In this document: piece after piece, positions 16,103-23,082 of the stretch
How positions within the stretch are numbered: the stretch's first letter is position 1
How the letters are laid out: every line of letters starts with the position of its first letter
Source: URNF01 sp045634325
GTDB lineage: Bacteria; Bacillota; Clostridia; Oscillospirales; Acutalibacteraceae
Direction of reading: 5' to 3'
DNA: 29,612 nucleotides
Assembly: GCA_045634325.1 (NCBI GenBank)
Contig: JAZRAA010000026.1
Span: forward strand, 1 to 29,612
The notes under the pieces: generated by a model
Database searches by the model: none
What the model saw: only the letters and a program-made list of their open reading frames with translations
Told to the model about the DNA's origin: nothing
Translations under genes and position numbers: made by a program

Positions 16103-16342
16103 ATGTATAAAACAACTATTGTATTACATTCTTTACAACAAGCAAAACAATTCGTACAAATTTGCAGCGAACAAGATTTTAGCATTGAACTTTCCGCGGG
16201 AGATAGAGTTGTACACGCGAAATCCATTATCGGTGTATTGAGTATGGATTTGTCTGAGCCGATGGAATTGTCAGTTGAACAAGGAGATGCGAATGCCATA
16301 GCACAATTCGCGGAGAAATTAGAACCTTTCAAACAACAATGA
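16103..16342 (+). CDS. HPr-family protein lacking the catalytic histidine (Crh-like)
   Basis: A 79-residue protein with the HPr fold pattern. The regulatory-serine motif KSIIGVLS (Lys40-Ser47, Ser41 equivalent to HPr Ser46) is conserved, while the active-site motif that reads HARP in HPr is replaced by QAKQ around residues 13-16. It therefore cannot carry phosphate on His15 but could be a substrate of HPr kinase/phosphorylase, as Crh is in Bacillus. No PTS enzyme I or hprK is nearby. The GGGAGGGG ribosome binding site lies 6-8 bases before the ATG. It has its own promoter and a terminator shared with galU. Confidence 0.82.
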   Translation: MYKTTIVLHSLQQAKQFVQICSEQDFSIELSAGDRVVHAKSIIGVLSMDLSEPMELSVEQGDANAIAQFAEKLEPFKQQ

Positions 16343-16366
16343 GCGCCTCTTTGTAAATTTTATATA

Positions 16367-16410
16367 ACAAAAAACAACGGTAAATGCATTTGCATCTACC
16401 GTTGTTCCGT
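16367..16410. terminator. Terminator between HPr-like gene and galU (convergent)
   Basis: AACAACGGTA at 16373-16382 pairs with TACCGTTGTT at 16397-16406. After one A-C mismatch the inner stem is ATGCA/TGCAT with a TT loop. On the minus strand it runs into T6, so it mainly serves galU. The plus-strand T tail is weaker. Confidence 0.85.
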
Positions 16411-16411
16411 T

Positions 16412-17284
16412 TTATAAGGTTTTTGCTAATTCTTTTAAGTAAGCTTTGAAATCTGTACCGATTTCAGGGTGTTTCAAAGCAACTTCACAAGCCGCTTGCA
16501 TAATACCAAGTTTGTTGCCCATGTCATAGCGGGTGCCAATGTAGTCAACACCAATCATGCCTTTTGTTTTAGCAAGTTGCATCATAGCATCCGTCAATTG
16601 GATTTCTCCGCCCGCACCGGCAGGAGTATTATCCAAAATAGCGAAAATTTCGGGCGGCAACACACATCTGCCGAGAATAGAATACAAGGACATAATTTGA
16701 TCGGGTGCGGGTTTTTCAATCATATCCGTTACCGAAAACACACGTTCAGAGAGAGGGGAAACCTCTAAGGAGCAGTATTTTAAAATCTGATCCGCAGGAA
16801 CTTCTTTGATGCCTACAACACCTTTGTCATATTTTTCATATGCTTCACAAAGTTGTCCGCAAACAGGATTATCACTGATAATGACATCGTCACCGTACAA
16901 AACAGCAAAAGGTTCATTACCCACAAAACTGCGCGCACAGGAAATGGCATGACCAAGACCCTTTGTTTCTTTTTGGCGAATAAACGTAATGTTTGCTAAA
17001 TTGGTAATGGCACGTACTTGTTCGAGCATCGCGGTTTTTCCGGATGCTTCTAAGCGTGCTTCCAATTCTATAGCGTGGTCAAAATGGTCCTCGATAATAC
17101 CTTTACCGCGATTGGTAATAATCAGTATATCTTCAATGCCGGCCGCCACAGCCTCTTCAACAATATACTGAATAGCAGGCTTGTCAACAATTGGTAACAT
17201 TTCTTTGGGCATCACTTTAGAAATAGGCAACACACGTGTACCCAAACCGGCTGCCGGGATAACAGCTTTCTTGACTTTCGACAT
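16412..17284 (-). CDS. galU: UTP-glucose-1-phosphate uridylyltransferase
   Basis: Makes UDP-glucose from UTP and glucose-1-phosphate for envelope glycans. The 290-residue protein opens with VKKAVIPAAGLGTRVLPISK, the nucleotide-binding and catalytic Lys region of GalU. It continues with the conserved PKEMLPIVDKPAIQYIVEEA, FVRQKE-type ETKGLGHAI and VLYGDDVI, ending with a short helical tail. Length and motifs match bacterial GalU. AAGGAGGAG lies 7 bases before the ATG. It follows the zinc-ribbon membrane gene by 17 bases and probably shares its promoter. Confidence 0.95.
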   Translation of the reverse strand: MSKVKKAVIPAAGLGTRVLPISKVMPKEMLPIVDKPAIQYIVEEAVAAGIEDILIITNRGKGIIEDHFDHAIELEARLEASGKTAMLEQVRAITNLANITFIRQKETKGLGHAISCARSFVGNEPFAVLYGDDVIISDNPVCGQLCEAYEKYDKGVVGIKEVPADQILKYCSLEVSPLSERVFSVTDMIEKPAPDQIMSLYSILGRCVLPPEIFAILDNTPAGAGGEIQLTDAMMQLAKTKGMIGVDYIGTRYDMGNKLGIMQAACEVALKHPEIGTDFKAYLKELAKTL

Positions 17285-17301
17285 GATTTTCTCCTCCTTA
17301 A

Positions 17302-18258
17302 TTATAAAAACAAAAAGTTTGAAAGGGTAGATACCAAATATAAAATGATATATGCAGTCACACCAAGCGCCATAGAAACACCGCCTACAGTAGACAATGC
17401 AAAATCATTTAAGTTGTTACGTAAACGAATAATGTGTTTTTTTGCAGTTTTAAAATATATATAGTTACCAAAACAACCAAAAAACAAACGCATAAAACCG
17501 GAAATAAACAACATCACATACAGCAGAGAAACCCACCAATGAAAAGTAGTATTTTGCGAAAGCAGTTCTAAACGAGTAATCAATTCTTGGTTACTGACAA
17601 TATTGGAAAACCCAATATAACTATACAAAAAGAACGCGGTTACAACAGTGCGGATACCCTCCAAGAGCAAAGCAATCGAACCCATCAGATATTGTTTGCG
17701 ATACCAAAGCCAATAGGGGGTGAGTAAGAACGCAGCCCAGTTCCAACTAAAGCTACCACGTTTTTGCTGTAATTTTTGAAAACGGGTGACATAATAGTGT
17801 CCGTTTTTGCCGGTATACATGTATAATTCTTTCGCAGTAACGCCGTCAATTTCCGTTTCATTAGGTATGCGCACCTCCGGTGCGGGTGCTTGAAAAGGAC
17901 GGTATTCGCCGTATCCTCGAAAAGAGGGTTCTGCAGTCTGCGCAGAATAATTCGCTTGATTTCCAACCCATTCTTGTGCGTTAAGTTCATTTCCGCAACG
18001 AGAACAAAACTCAGAAAAAAGGGTATTATTATATCCGCAATGTGGACAGATATTTTGTTTTTCAAAAGTAGTATGTTGCGCTTTTTCACGTGTCCATTGC
18101 TGTGCCGTGCCGTGCTTATCGAAAAAATGGCAGTGTTTTTCTTGTTTCCAACACGCTCTATGATGCGGCGCACCACAATCGGGACACACCACTACATCAT
18201 CCTCCGGCAAAAAAGGTTTCAGGCAAACCGGACAAGTATATCCTTCATATAAAAACAT
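17302..18258 (-). CDS. RING-like / zinc-ribbon membrane protein (DUF2628-like C-terminus)
   Basis: A 318-residue protein with three parts. Residues 9-43 form a prokaryotic RING-finger-like cluster (Cys9, Cys12, Cys25, Cys28, His32/33, Cys36, His42/Cys43). Residues 71-88 form a zinc ribbon CPHC...CSRC. The C-terminal half carries WNWAAFLLTPYWLWYRKQYL, as in DUF2628-type membrane proteins, plus about three to five hydrophobic spans. The metal sites would be cytoplasmic and the C-terminus membrane-bound. I start at ATG 18258 because GGAGG lies 6 bases upstream; a longer frame to 18318 begins within its own promoter. It precedes galU by 17 bases. Function unknown; a role in envelope or stress sensing is inference. 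Confidence 0.85.
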   Translation of the reverse strand: MFLYEGYTCPVCLKPFLPEDDVVVCPDCGAPHHRACWKQEKHCHFFDKHGTAQQWTREKAQHTTFEKQNICPHCGYNNTLFSEFCSRCGNELNAQEWVGNQANYSAQTAEPSFRGYGEYRPFQAPAPEVRIPNETEIDGVTAKELYMYTGKNGHYYVTRFQKLQQKRGSFSWNWAAFLLTPYWLWYRKQYLMGSIALLLEGIRTVVTAFFLYSYIGFSNIVSNQELITRLELLSQNTTFHWWVSLLYVMLFISGFMRLFFGCFGNYIYFKTAKKHIIRLRNNLNDFALSTVGGVSMALGVTAYIILYLVSTLSNFLFL

Positions 18259-18289
18259 GAAGTGCCTCCATTTCATATCGGTTATATAT

Positions 18290-18318
18290 ATTTTACCTCT
18301 TCTCACAGGATTGTGCAA
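18290..18318 (-). promoter_or_regulatory. SigmaA-type promoter of the RING/galU operon
   Basis: On the minus strand TTGCAC (plus 18313-18318) and TAAAAT (18290-18295) have 17-base spacing, ending about 32 bases before the ATG at 18258. Confidence 0.6.
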
Positions 18319-18387
18319 CCTTTTTTGCCACTATTTATAATTTATTTAAAAGTTAGACTACTTTTTCATAAAAAAGTAATAGACTGG

Positions 18388-18416
18388 TTGATATTTTGTA
18401 TAAAAAAAGGTATACT
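18388..18416 (+). promoter_or_regulatory. SigmaA-type promoter of the M42 peptidase operon
   Basis: TTGATA at 18388-18393 and TATACT at 18411-18416 are spaced by 17 bases, about 27 bases before the first M42 start. Just upstream, TACTTTTT and AAAAAGTA (about 18359-18377) form a short inverted repeat of unknown meaning. Confidence 0.75.
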
Positions 18417-18442
18417 AATGAATTGATAAGGAGTGAAACATC

Positions 18443-19471
18443 ATGCCTTTTTGTATGGAAACTATTTTAAGACAACTTTGTTTGGCCGCAGGTGTTAATT
18501 GTCAACAGCAAATAGCAAATGTTGCACAAACAGTATTACGGGAATATACCGATACTATTGAAACAGATGCCATGGGCAATATTTTAGCAACGCTTAAAAG
18601 CGATGCGCCAACTGCACCGACGGTCTTGCTGGAAGCGCATATGGATGAAATCGGTTTTATAGTGACCGCTCACGATGAAAAAGGATTTTTAAAAGTTGCG
18701 CCTTGCGGCGGGGTAGATTTCCGTTGCTTGACGGCGGCACCGGTCGTTGTGTGGGGAAAAACACCCCTAAACGGTGTTTTTTGTTCTACACCACCGCACC
18801 TTCAAAAAGAAAACACAAAAAAAGCACCGGATGCAGATACATTGTATATAGACGTCGGTTTGTCGTATACTGCAGTTAAAGAAATGGTTCCGGTCGGGGC
18901 ACGTGTTTCTTTCCGTAAACATTTTACAACCATCCATGACCAATGTGTTTGTGCAACATCGCTGGATAATCGTGCCGGTATGGCTGCCATCCTATATGCG
19001 CTATCACAATTACAACACAAATCTTTACCCTGTACTATAAAAGTTTTGTTTGCAGTGGAAGAAGAATTGGGATGTCGTGGCGCAATTGCAGGTGCTTTCT
19101 CGGCAAATGCGGATGTGGCGATTGTGACTGACGTTAGTTTTGCACTCACACCCGATGCGCAACCGCATCAATGCGGAGAAATGGGCAAAGGTGCAATGCT
19201 TGGTATTGCACCCACACTGTCGCATTCCCACACGCTAGCGCTGCAAGCTGTTTTGGAAAAACGTCGCATTGCTTATCAGATTGAAGCAGTCGGCGAGAAA
19301 ACCGGTACAGATGCAGATGTAATCGGCATTTCTCGTGGCGGCGTACCGACGGTTTTGCTATCCATTCCGTTGCGCTATATGCACACACCTGTGGAAATGG
19401 TAAATTGTGCAGATATTTGTTCTGTGGGCGAAAGTATAGCTGCATTTATCGAGGAGGGAATTGTATCGTGA
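18443..19471 (+). CDS. M42 family metallopeptidase (glutamyl/deblocking aminopeptidase-type), first copy
   Basis: A di-metal aminopeptidase of 342 residues acting on short peptides in the cytosol. The M42 metal ligands are all visible: His66 in EAHMDEIG, Asp175 in SLDNRAG, Glu208 and the general base Glu207 in EEELGCRGA, Asp230 in IVTDVSFA and His314 in RYMHTPVEM. A PDZ-like insert domain lies between the first His and Asp175. AAGGAG precedes the ATG by 9 bases; Met5 is an alternative. The GTGA overlap with the next gene, plus the shared family, indicates a tandem duplication or a hetero-oligomeric pair. Substrate preference cannot be read here. Confidence 0.9.
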   Translation: MPFCMETILRQLCLAAGVNCQQQIANVAQTVLREYTDTIETDAMGNILATLKSDAPTAPTVLLEAHMDEIGFIVTAHDEKGFLKVAPCGGVDFRCLTAAPVVVWGKTPLNGVFCSTPPHLQKENTKKAPDADTLYIDVGLSYTAVKEMVPVGARVSFRKHFTTIHDQCVCATSLDNRAGMAAILYALSQLQHKSLPCTIKVLFAVEEELGCRGAIAGAFSANADVAIVTDVSFALTPDAQPHQCGEMGKGAMLGIAPTLSHSHTLALQAVLEKRRIAYQIEAVGEKTGTDADVIGISRGGVPTVLLSIPLRYMHTPVEMVNCADICSVGESIAAFIEEGIVS

Positions 19472-20484
19472 AAGAACAATTGAAAACCTTGTGTAGCATT
19501 GCAGGTGTTTCCGGCAGGGAAGAAGCTGTACGTGCATATATCATTCAACAATTACAAGCTACCAACACGGAAAAAGATATAACCGTTGACCCTTTAGGTA
19601 ATGTAATTTGTCATCTTCACGGAAAACATCCTTCTGCAAAAAAAGTGATGTTTTGTGCGCACATGGACGAGGTCGGGCTTATCATTACCTACATCACCAA
19701 AGAAGGATTTTTACGTTTTTCGTCGGTCGGCGGTATCGAAGCGGCAGTTTTGTGTGGAAAAACAGTAAAAATCGGCAATATAACAGGTGTTATCGGATGT
19801 AAAGCAATACACCTTTCCAGCAAGGAAGAGGGTGAGAAACAGCCACAGGTAGAGGATTTACTCATCGACATCGGCGCTTCTGACAAAGAAACGGCAGAAA
19901 AATTGGTGAAATGCGGGGATGTCGGTGTGCTTGACGGACCGTTTATCGAAATCCAAGAATTATGTATGGCGAAAGCACTGGATGACCGCGTTGGCTGTGC
20001 ATTATTATTGCAACTGGCACAACAAACACCACCTTATGATATAACACTTGTATTTACCGTTCAAGAAGAAGTTGGGTTACGCGGCGCTTCTGCCGCTACT
20101 TTCACTGTGCGCCCCGATATTGCTGTCGTTGTGGAAACCACCACAGCCGCAGATATCGCCAATGTATCTGAAGACAAACAAGTTTGTAAAGTAGGGGCAG
20201 GACCTGTGGTATCTTTTATGGATAAATCCACACTGTATGATGCACAGTTATATCAAGAAATACGAGATATTGCTGACCAAAACGATATTCCTAATCAAAC
20301 TAAAACGATTATAGCCGGCGGCAATGATGCCGGTGCTGTTCAAAGAAGCGCAGGCGGCGTGCGTGTGGCGGCAATTTCGTTGCCTTGTCGGTATCTGCAT
20401 TCACCTTCTTGCGTAATTTCAATGCAGGATATGGAGTTCACAAAGCAATTATTGCTGCATTTGCAAGAGGTGTTGCCGCAATGA
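19468..20484 (+). CDS. M42 family metallopeptidase, second copy
   Basis: A 338-residue paralogue of the preceding peptidase. Ligands are His65 (CAHMDEVG), Asp172 (ALDDRVG), Glu200/Glu201 (VQEEVGLRGA), Glu223 (VVVETTTAAD, where the first copy has Asp) and His311 (RYLHSPSCV). The Asp/Glu exchange is within the variation I know for the family. The start is GTG at 19468, overlapping the upstream stop by 4 bases (GTGA) with GAGGAGGG 9 bases upstream; a longer frame inside the first gene is not needed. The last bases overlap the acetyltransferase start (ATGA). Confidence 0.9.
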   Translation: MKEQLKTLCSIAGVSGREEAVRAYIIQQLQATNTEKDITVDPLGNVICHLHGKHPSAKKVMFCAHMDEVGLIITYITKEGFLRFSSVGGIEAAVLCGKTVKIGNITGVIGCKAIHLSSKEEGEKQPQVEDLLIDIGASDKETAEKLVKCGDVGVLDGPFIEIQELCMAKALDDRVGCALLLQLAQQTPPYDITLVFTVQEEVGLRGASAATFTVRPDIAVVVETTTAADIANVSEDKQVCKVGAGPVVSFMDKSTLYDAQLYQEIRDIADQNDIPNQTKTIIAGGNDAGAVQRSAGGVRVAAISLPCRYLHSPSCVISMQDMEFTKQLLLHLQEVLPQ

Positions 20485-21221
20485 TACAATTATGCTCAGC
20501 GAAAGATAATTTCACCTTGCCGCAGAACTGGCAAGGTACATACTGCGCCAATCGTTTGGCAGCATACGGCATACACGCCGATTTTTCACCTTTTTATAAA
20601 GATGAAAACGGCAATGTTTTATCCTTACTGGACGGCAACGGTATTCTGTGTGGGACAAATATTGTTTTGGAAGAATGGGCCACTTTTATCTCCATGCATC
20701 CCGCCATTAAAACTGTTTGTATGACATTACCGCAGGCAGAAAAGATAGGGGATTTGTTAGATAAAAAAGTTGTACAAAAACCTATCATGCGGCTGCAATC
20801 AACTATGCCCGCATCCGAAATACCACTCGTACAACCCTCTCCACGAGAAATGTATCCTTTGCTATCTGCCGTGTTCGGAGATACTATGCCGCCTTTTGAA
20901 ACCTGGTATGTGGATGTTTCCCATAAAATACGGCATGGGTTATGCCAAACAATCGGTGTAGAAGTCGAGGGAAAACTTGTTTCCTGTGCCATGACGGTGG
21001 CACTAACCGATACAACAGCGGTTATTGGTGCTGTTGCCACACAAGAAACGCACCGCAAACGCGGTTTTGCTGCACAGTGTTTGCGGGGATTGATAGGGAA
21101 TGTACGTAAAACAAATCCCAATATGGAAATTTTGATTTCCCCTAAAAACGATGGCGCAAAGCACTTATATTCCGCACTTGGATTTGCGATGTATGACATC
21201 GTGGGATGTATAGAATTATAA
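20481..21221 (+). CDS. GNAT family N-acetyltransferase
   Basis: A 246-residue protein. The C-terminal 100 residues fit the GNAT fold: a beta strand TAVIGAVATQ, the acetyl-CoA loop motif THRKRGFAAQ and a final strand-helix with NDGAKHLYSALGF. The N-terminal half (residues 1-130) has no motif I recognise and may be a divergent second GNAT-like domain. The start ATG overlaps the M42 stop (ATGA) and AGAGGTG lies about 9 bases upstream, which shortens the open frame from 20385. Coupling to two aminopeptidases suggests a role in peptide or amino acid metabolism, by context only. Confidence 0.85.
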   Translation: MIQLCSAKDNFTLPQNWQGTYCANRLAAYGIHADFSPFYKDENGNVLSLLDGNGILCGTNIVLEEWATFISMHPAIKTVCMTLPQAEKIGDLLDKKVVQKPIMRLQSTMPASEIPLVQPSPREMYPLLSAVFGDTMPPFETWYVDVSHKIRHGLCQTIGVEVEGKLVSCAMTVALTDTTAVIGAVATQETHRKRGFAAQCLRGLIGNVRKTNPNMEILISPKNDGAKHLYSALGFAMYDIVGCIEL

Positions 21222-21240
21222 CCAAAGGAAGAAGATCTAT

Positions 21241-22527
21241 ATGCAAAACAACGCTTTTTTTAAATTTGACACTGCACTAACTGCACTTGCAGAAAAAACG
21301 GAGCAATCTTTGGTACAACGTTTTCGAGAAATTGACTCTATCACGGAATATAACCAGCAAAAAGTATTATCAGCCTTTATAAAACACGGTGTCAGTGAAT
21401 CCCATTTCACCGCCACCACGGGTTATGGCTATGGTGACCGTGGACGTGACAAATTAGATGAGGTTTTCGCAGAGATTTTCGAAACAGAAGATGCTTTGGT
21501 GCGCCATAGTATATTGTCCGGCACGCATGCTATCACAATTGCACTTTTCGGCATATTACAGCCGGGAGACGTCATGCTGGCAGCAACCGGTCGTCCTTAT
21601 GATACATTACATCAGGTAATCGGTATACAAGAGAAAAACCCCGGTTCTTTGGCGGAAATGGGCATTGGATATAAGGAAGTGCCTCTAAACCACGAGGAAA
21701 AGCCGGATTTGGAAGGGATTGCGTCCGCTTTACGTGAAACCCCCGCTATAAAATTGGTACATATTCAACGCTCCAGAGGTTATGCCACTCGTCCGTCTTT
21801 GCACGTGGACGAAATAGGGGAGATAATCAAGACTGTTCGCACTATCCGCCCCGATGCAATTGCATTCGTAGATGACTGCTACGGTGAATTTGTAGAAAAA
21901 CACGAGCCTACCGTAGTCGGTGCGGATTTGATGGCTGGTTCACTCATCAAAAACGCAGGCGGTGGTATAGCCGAAAACGGCGGGTATATTTGCGGTAAAA
22001 AAGAGTTGATAGAACGCTGCTCTTATCGTATGACAACGCCCGGCTTAGGGCGCGAAGTAGGCGCTTCTTTGGGGCATAACCGCACCTTATACATGGGACT
22101 TTTTCAGGCACCTCACGTGACCGGAGAAGCTCTCAAAACCGCTGTTTTCGCCTCAAAATTGATGGAAAACATGGGATTTGCCGTATCGCCGAGAGCAGAT
22201 GAACCGCGTGCTGATATTATCCAAACGCTGTTTTTAGAGAAACCGGAAGCGCTTATCGCATTTTGTCAAGGTTTACAAAGCGGTTCGCCGGTAGATGCGT
22301 TTGTGGTGCCGGAACCGTGGGATATGCCGGGATATGATAATGAAGTGATTATGGCGGCAGGTGCTTTTACAATGGGCGCTTCCATAGAATTATCCGCCGA
22401 CGCACCGCTTAGAGAACCGTTTGCCGTATTCATGCAGGGCGGATTGCAATACCATTCCGCTAAAATCGGTGTATTATGTGCCGCACAGCGTTTGCTGGAT
22501 AAAGGTTTAGCATCTATTGTTTTATAA
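21241..22527 (+). CDS. Methionine gamma-lyase family / aluminium resistance-type PLP protein
   Basis: A PLP-dependent fold-type I enzyme of 428 residues from the family annotated as aluminium resistance protein (YnbB-like) or methionine gamma-lyase family. The Schiff-base Lys237 stands in SLIKNAGGG, and Asp211 in FVDDCYGEF would hold the pyridine nitrogen. The substrate-side sequence GYGYGDRGRDKLDEVFAEIF near residues 61-80 is typical of this family. It begins 19 bases after the acetyltransferase stop with an AAGGAAGAAG site. The true reaction of this family is poorly established. No clear terminator follows before the structured region at 22567-22711. Confidence 0.9.
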   Translation: MQNNAFFKFDTALTALAEKTEQSLVQRFREIDSITEYNQQKVLSAFIKHGVSESHFTATTGYGYGDRGRDKLDEVFAEIFETEDALVRHSILSGTHAITIALFGILQPGDVMLAATGRPYDTLHQVIGIQEKNPGSLAEMGIGYKEVPLNHEEKPDLEGIASALRETPAIKLVHIQRSRGYATRPSLHVDEIGEIIKTVRTIRPDAIAFVDDCYGEFVEKHEPTVVGADLMAGSLIKNAGGGIAENGGYICGKKELIERCSYRMTTPGLGREVGASLGHNRTLYMGLFQAPHVTGEALKTAVFASKLMENMGFAVSPRADEPRADIIQTLFLEKPEALIAFCQGLQSGSPVDAFVVPEPWDMPGYDNEVIMAAGAFTMGASIELSADAPLREPFAVFMQGGLQYHSAKIGVLCAAQRLLDKGLASIVL

Positions 22528-22566
22528 TTTTGATATGTTTCCAAGGGGAGTGCACAAGGAACCCTC

Positions 22567-22595
22567 TTGACTAATTCTTTCTGTTTTGCTATACT
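22567..22595 (+). promoter_or_regulatory. Strong sigmaA-type promoter inside the intergenic region
   Basis: TTGACT at 22567-22572 and TATACT at 22590-22595 with 17-base spacing and an extended TG (TTTTGCTATACT). The last bases of the -10 are the first bases of the 15-bp palindrome, so a bound protein there would block the promoter. Confidence 0.75.
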
Positions 22596-22629
22596 TAACT
22601 ATACAAAATAAAAGTTTTGTATAGTTAAG
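22594..22629. repeat. Perfect 15-6-15 inverted repeat overlapping the -10 element
   Basis: CTTAACTATACAAAA at 22594-22608 and its exact reverse complement at 22615-22629 flank a 6-base centre TAAAAG. The predicted transcript start (about 22602) lies within the left arm, so most of it can also fold as a 5' hairpin. The 6-base centre with long identical arms also has the geometry of a tyrosine-recombinase core site. Confidence 0.85.
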
Positions 22630-22711
22630 GGGAGAGCAAACAGTAAAATCAGGGGATTATAAGTATTATAGATGTGATTTTCAGCTCTCGAGGGCTTTTA
22701 GCCTTGTTTTT
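22602..22711 (+). ncRNA. Putative small structured RNA (about 110 nt)
   Basis: From the predicted start a transcript would contain the 5' hairpin, then GAGAGC (22632-22637) pairing with GCTCTC (22684-22689), AAAATCA (22645-22651) pairing with TGATTTT (22675-22681), an AU-rich apical loop, and a final terminator hairpin. No ORF with a good ribosome binding site and ATG is present. I do not recognise the family. It may instead be an untranslated leader or a weak extension of the upstream operon. Confidence 0.42.
22691..22711 (+). terminator. Possible intrinsic terminator of the putative small RNA
   Basis: AGGGCT (22691-22696), loop TTT, AGCCTT (22700-22705) form a 6-bp stem with one wobble, followed by G and T5. 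It is short, so strength is uncertain. It would also stop transcripts from the upstream peptidase operon. Confidence 0.55.
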
Positions 22712-22798
22712 CGGGATTTTCGCAACTTTTTTATTTTGCACGACCGATGCCTAGCTCATTTAAACAATTTAAAAACGCTGTAAACCAGAGTTGTTTTT

Positions 22799-22827
22799 TT
22801 GACAAAATTATATGAGTTTAATGTATT
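22799..22827 (+). promoter_or_regulatory. Weak promoter candidate for the recombinase gene
   Basis: A consensus TTGACA at 22799-22804 is followed after 17 bases by TGTATT (four of six matches to TATAAT). This would give a 5' leader of about 250 nt before the recombinase start. Confidence 0.35.
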
Positions 22828-23082
22828 ACGCATATAAATATAATTTTTTTAAACATTATAAAATTACTTATGAAGCATTATGTGTAAATTGATTTTATGT
22901 ATAAGAAAATTTCTGCGCGCTTATATCTGAATTTATTTTTTATCCATTTCATCTAAAACGTGTAATGGATTTTCTGGCAGCAGATATTCCTTTCCTTTTA
23001 TTGTTAGTCTCTCTTGATTGCTGTATTTTTATTTTATACCCCCCTACCACGTGAAACTGTTTCACAAAAAAGAGGTGTTTTC

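Larger units (their letters stand above)
22528..23082. other. 555-base intergenic region between the PLP lyase and the tyrosine recombinase genes
   Basis: No convincing protein gene is seen on either strand. It holds a strong promoter fused to a 15-bp palindrome (22567-22629), a putative short transcript with terminator (to 22711), an AT-rich stretch 22740-23030, a weak second promoter at 22799-22827, a 31-codon minus-strand open stretch without ATG at 22933-23028, and a GTGAAAC-T-GTTTCAC palindrome at 23051-23065. Confidence 0.8.
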
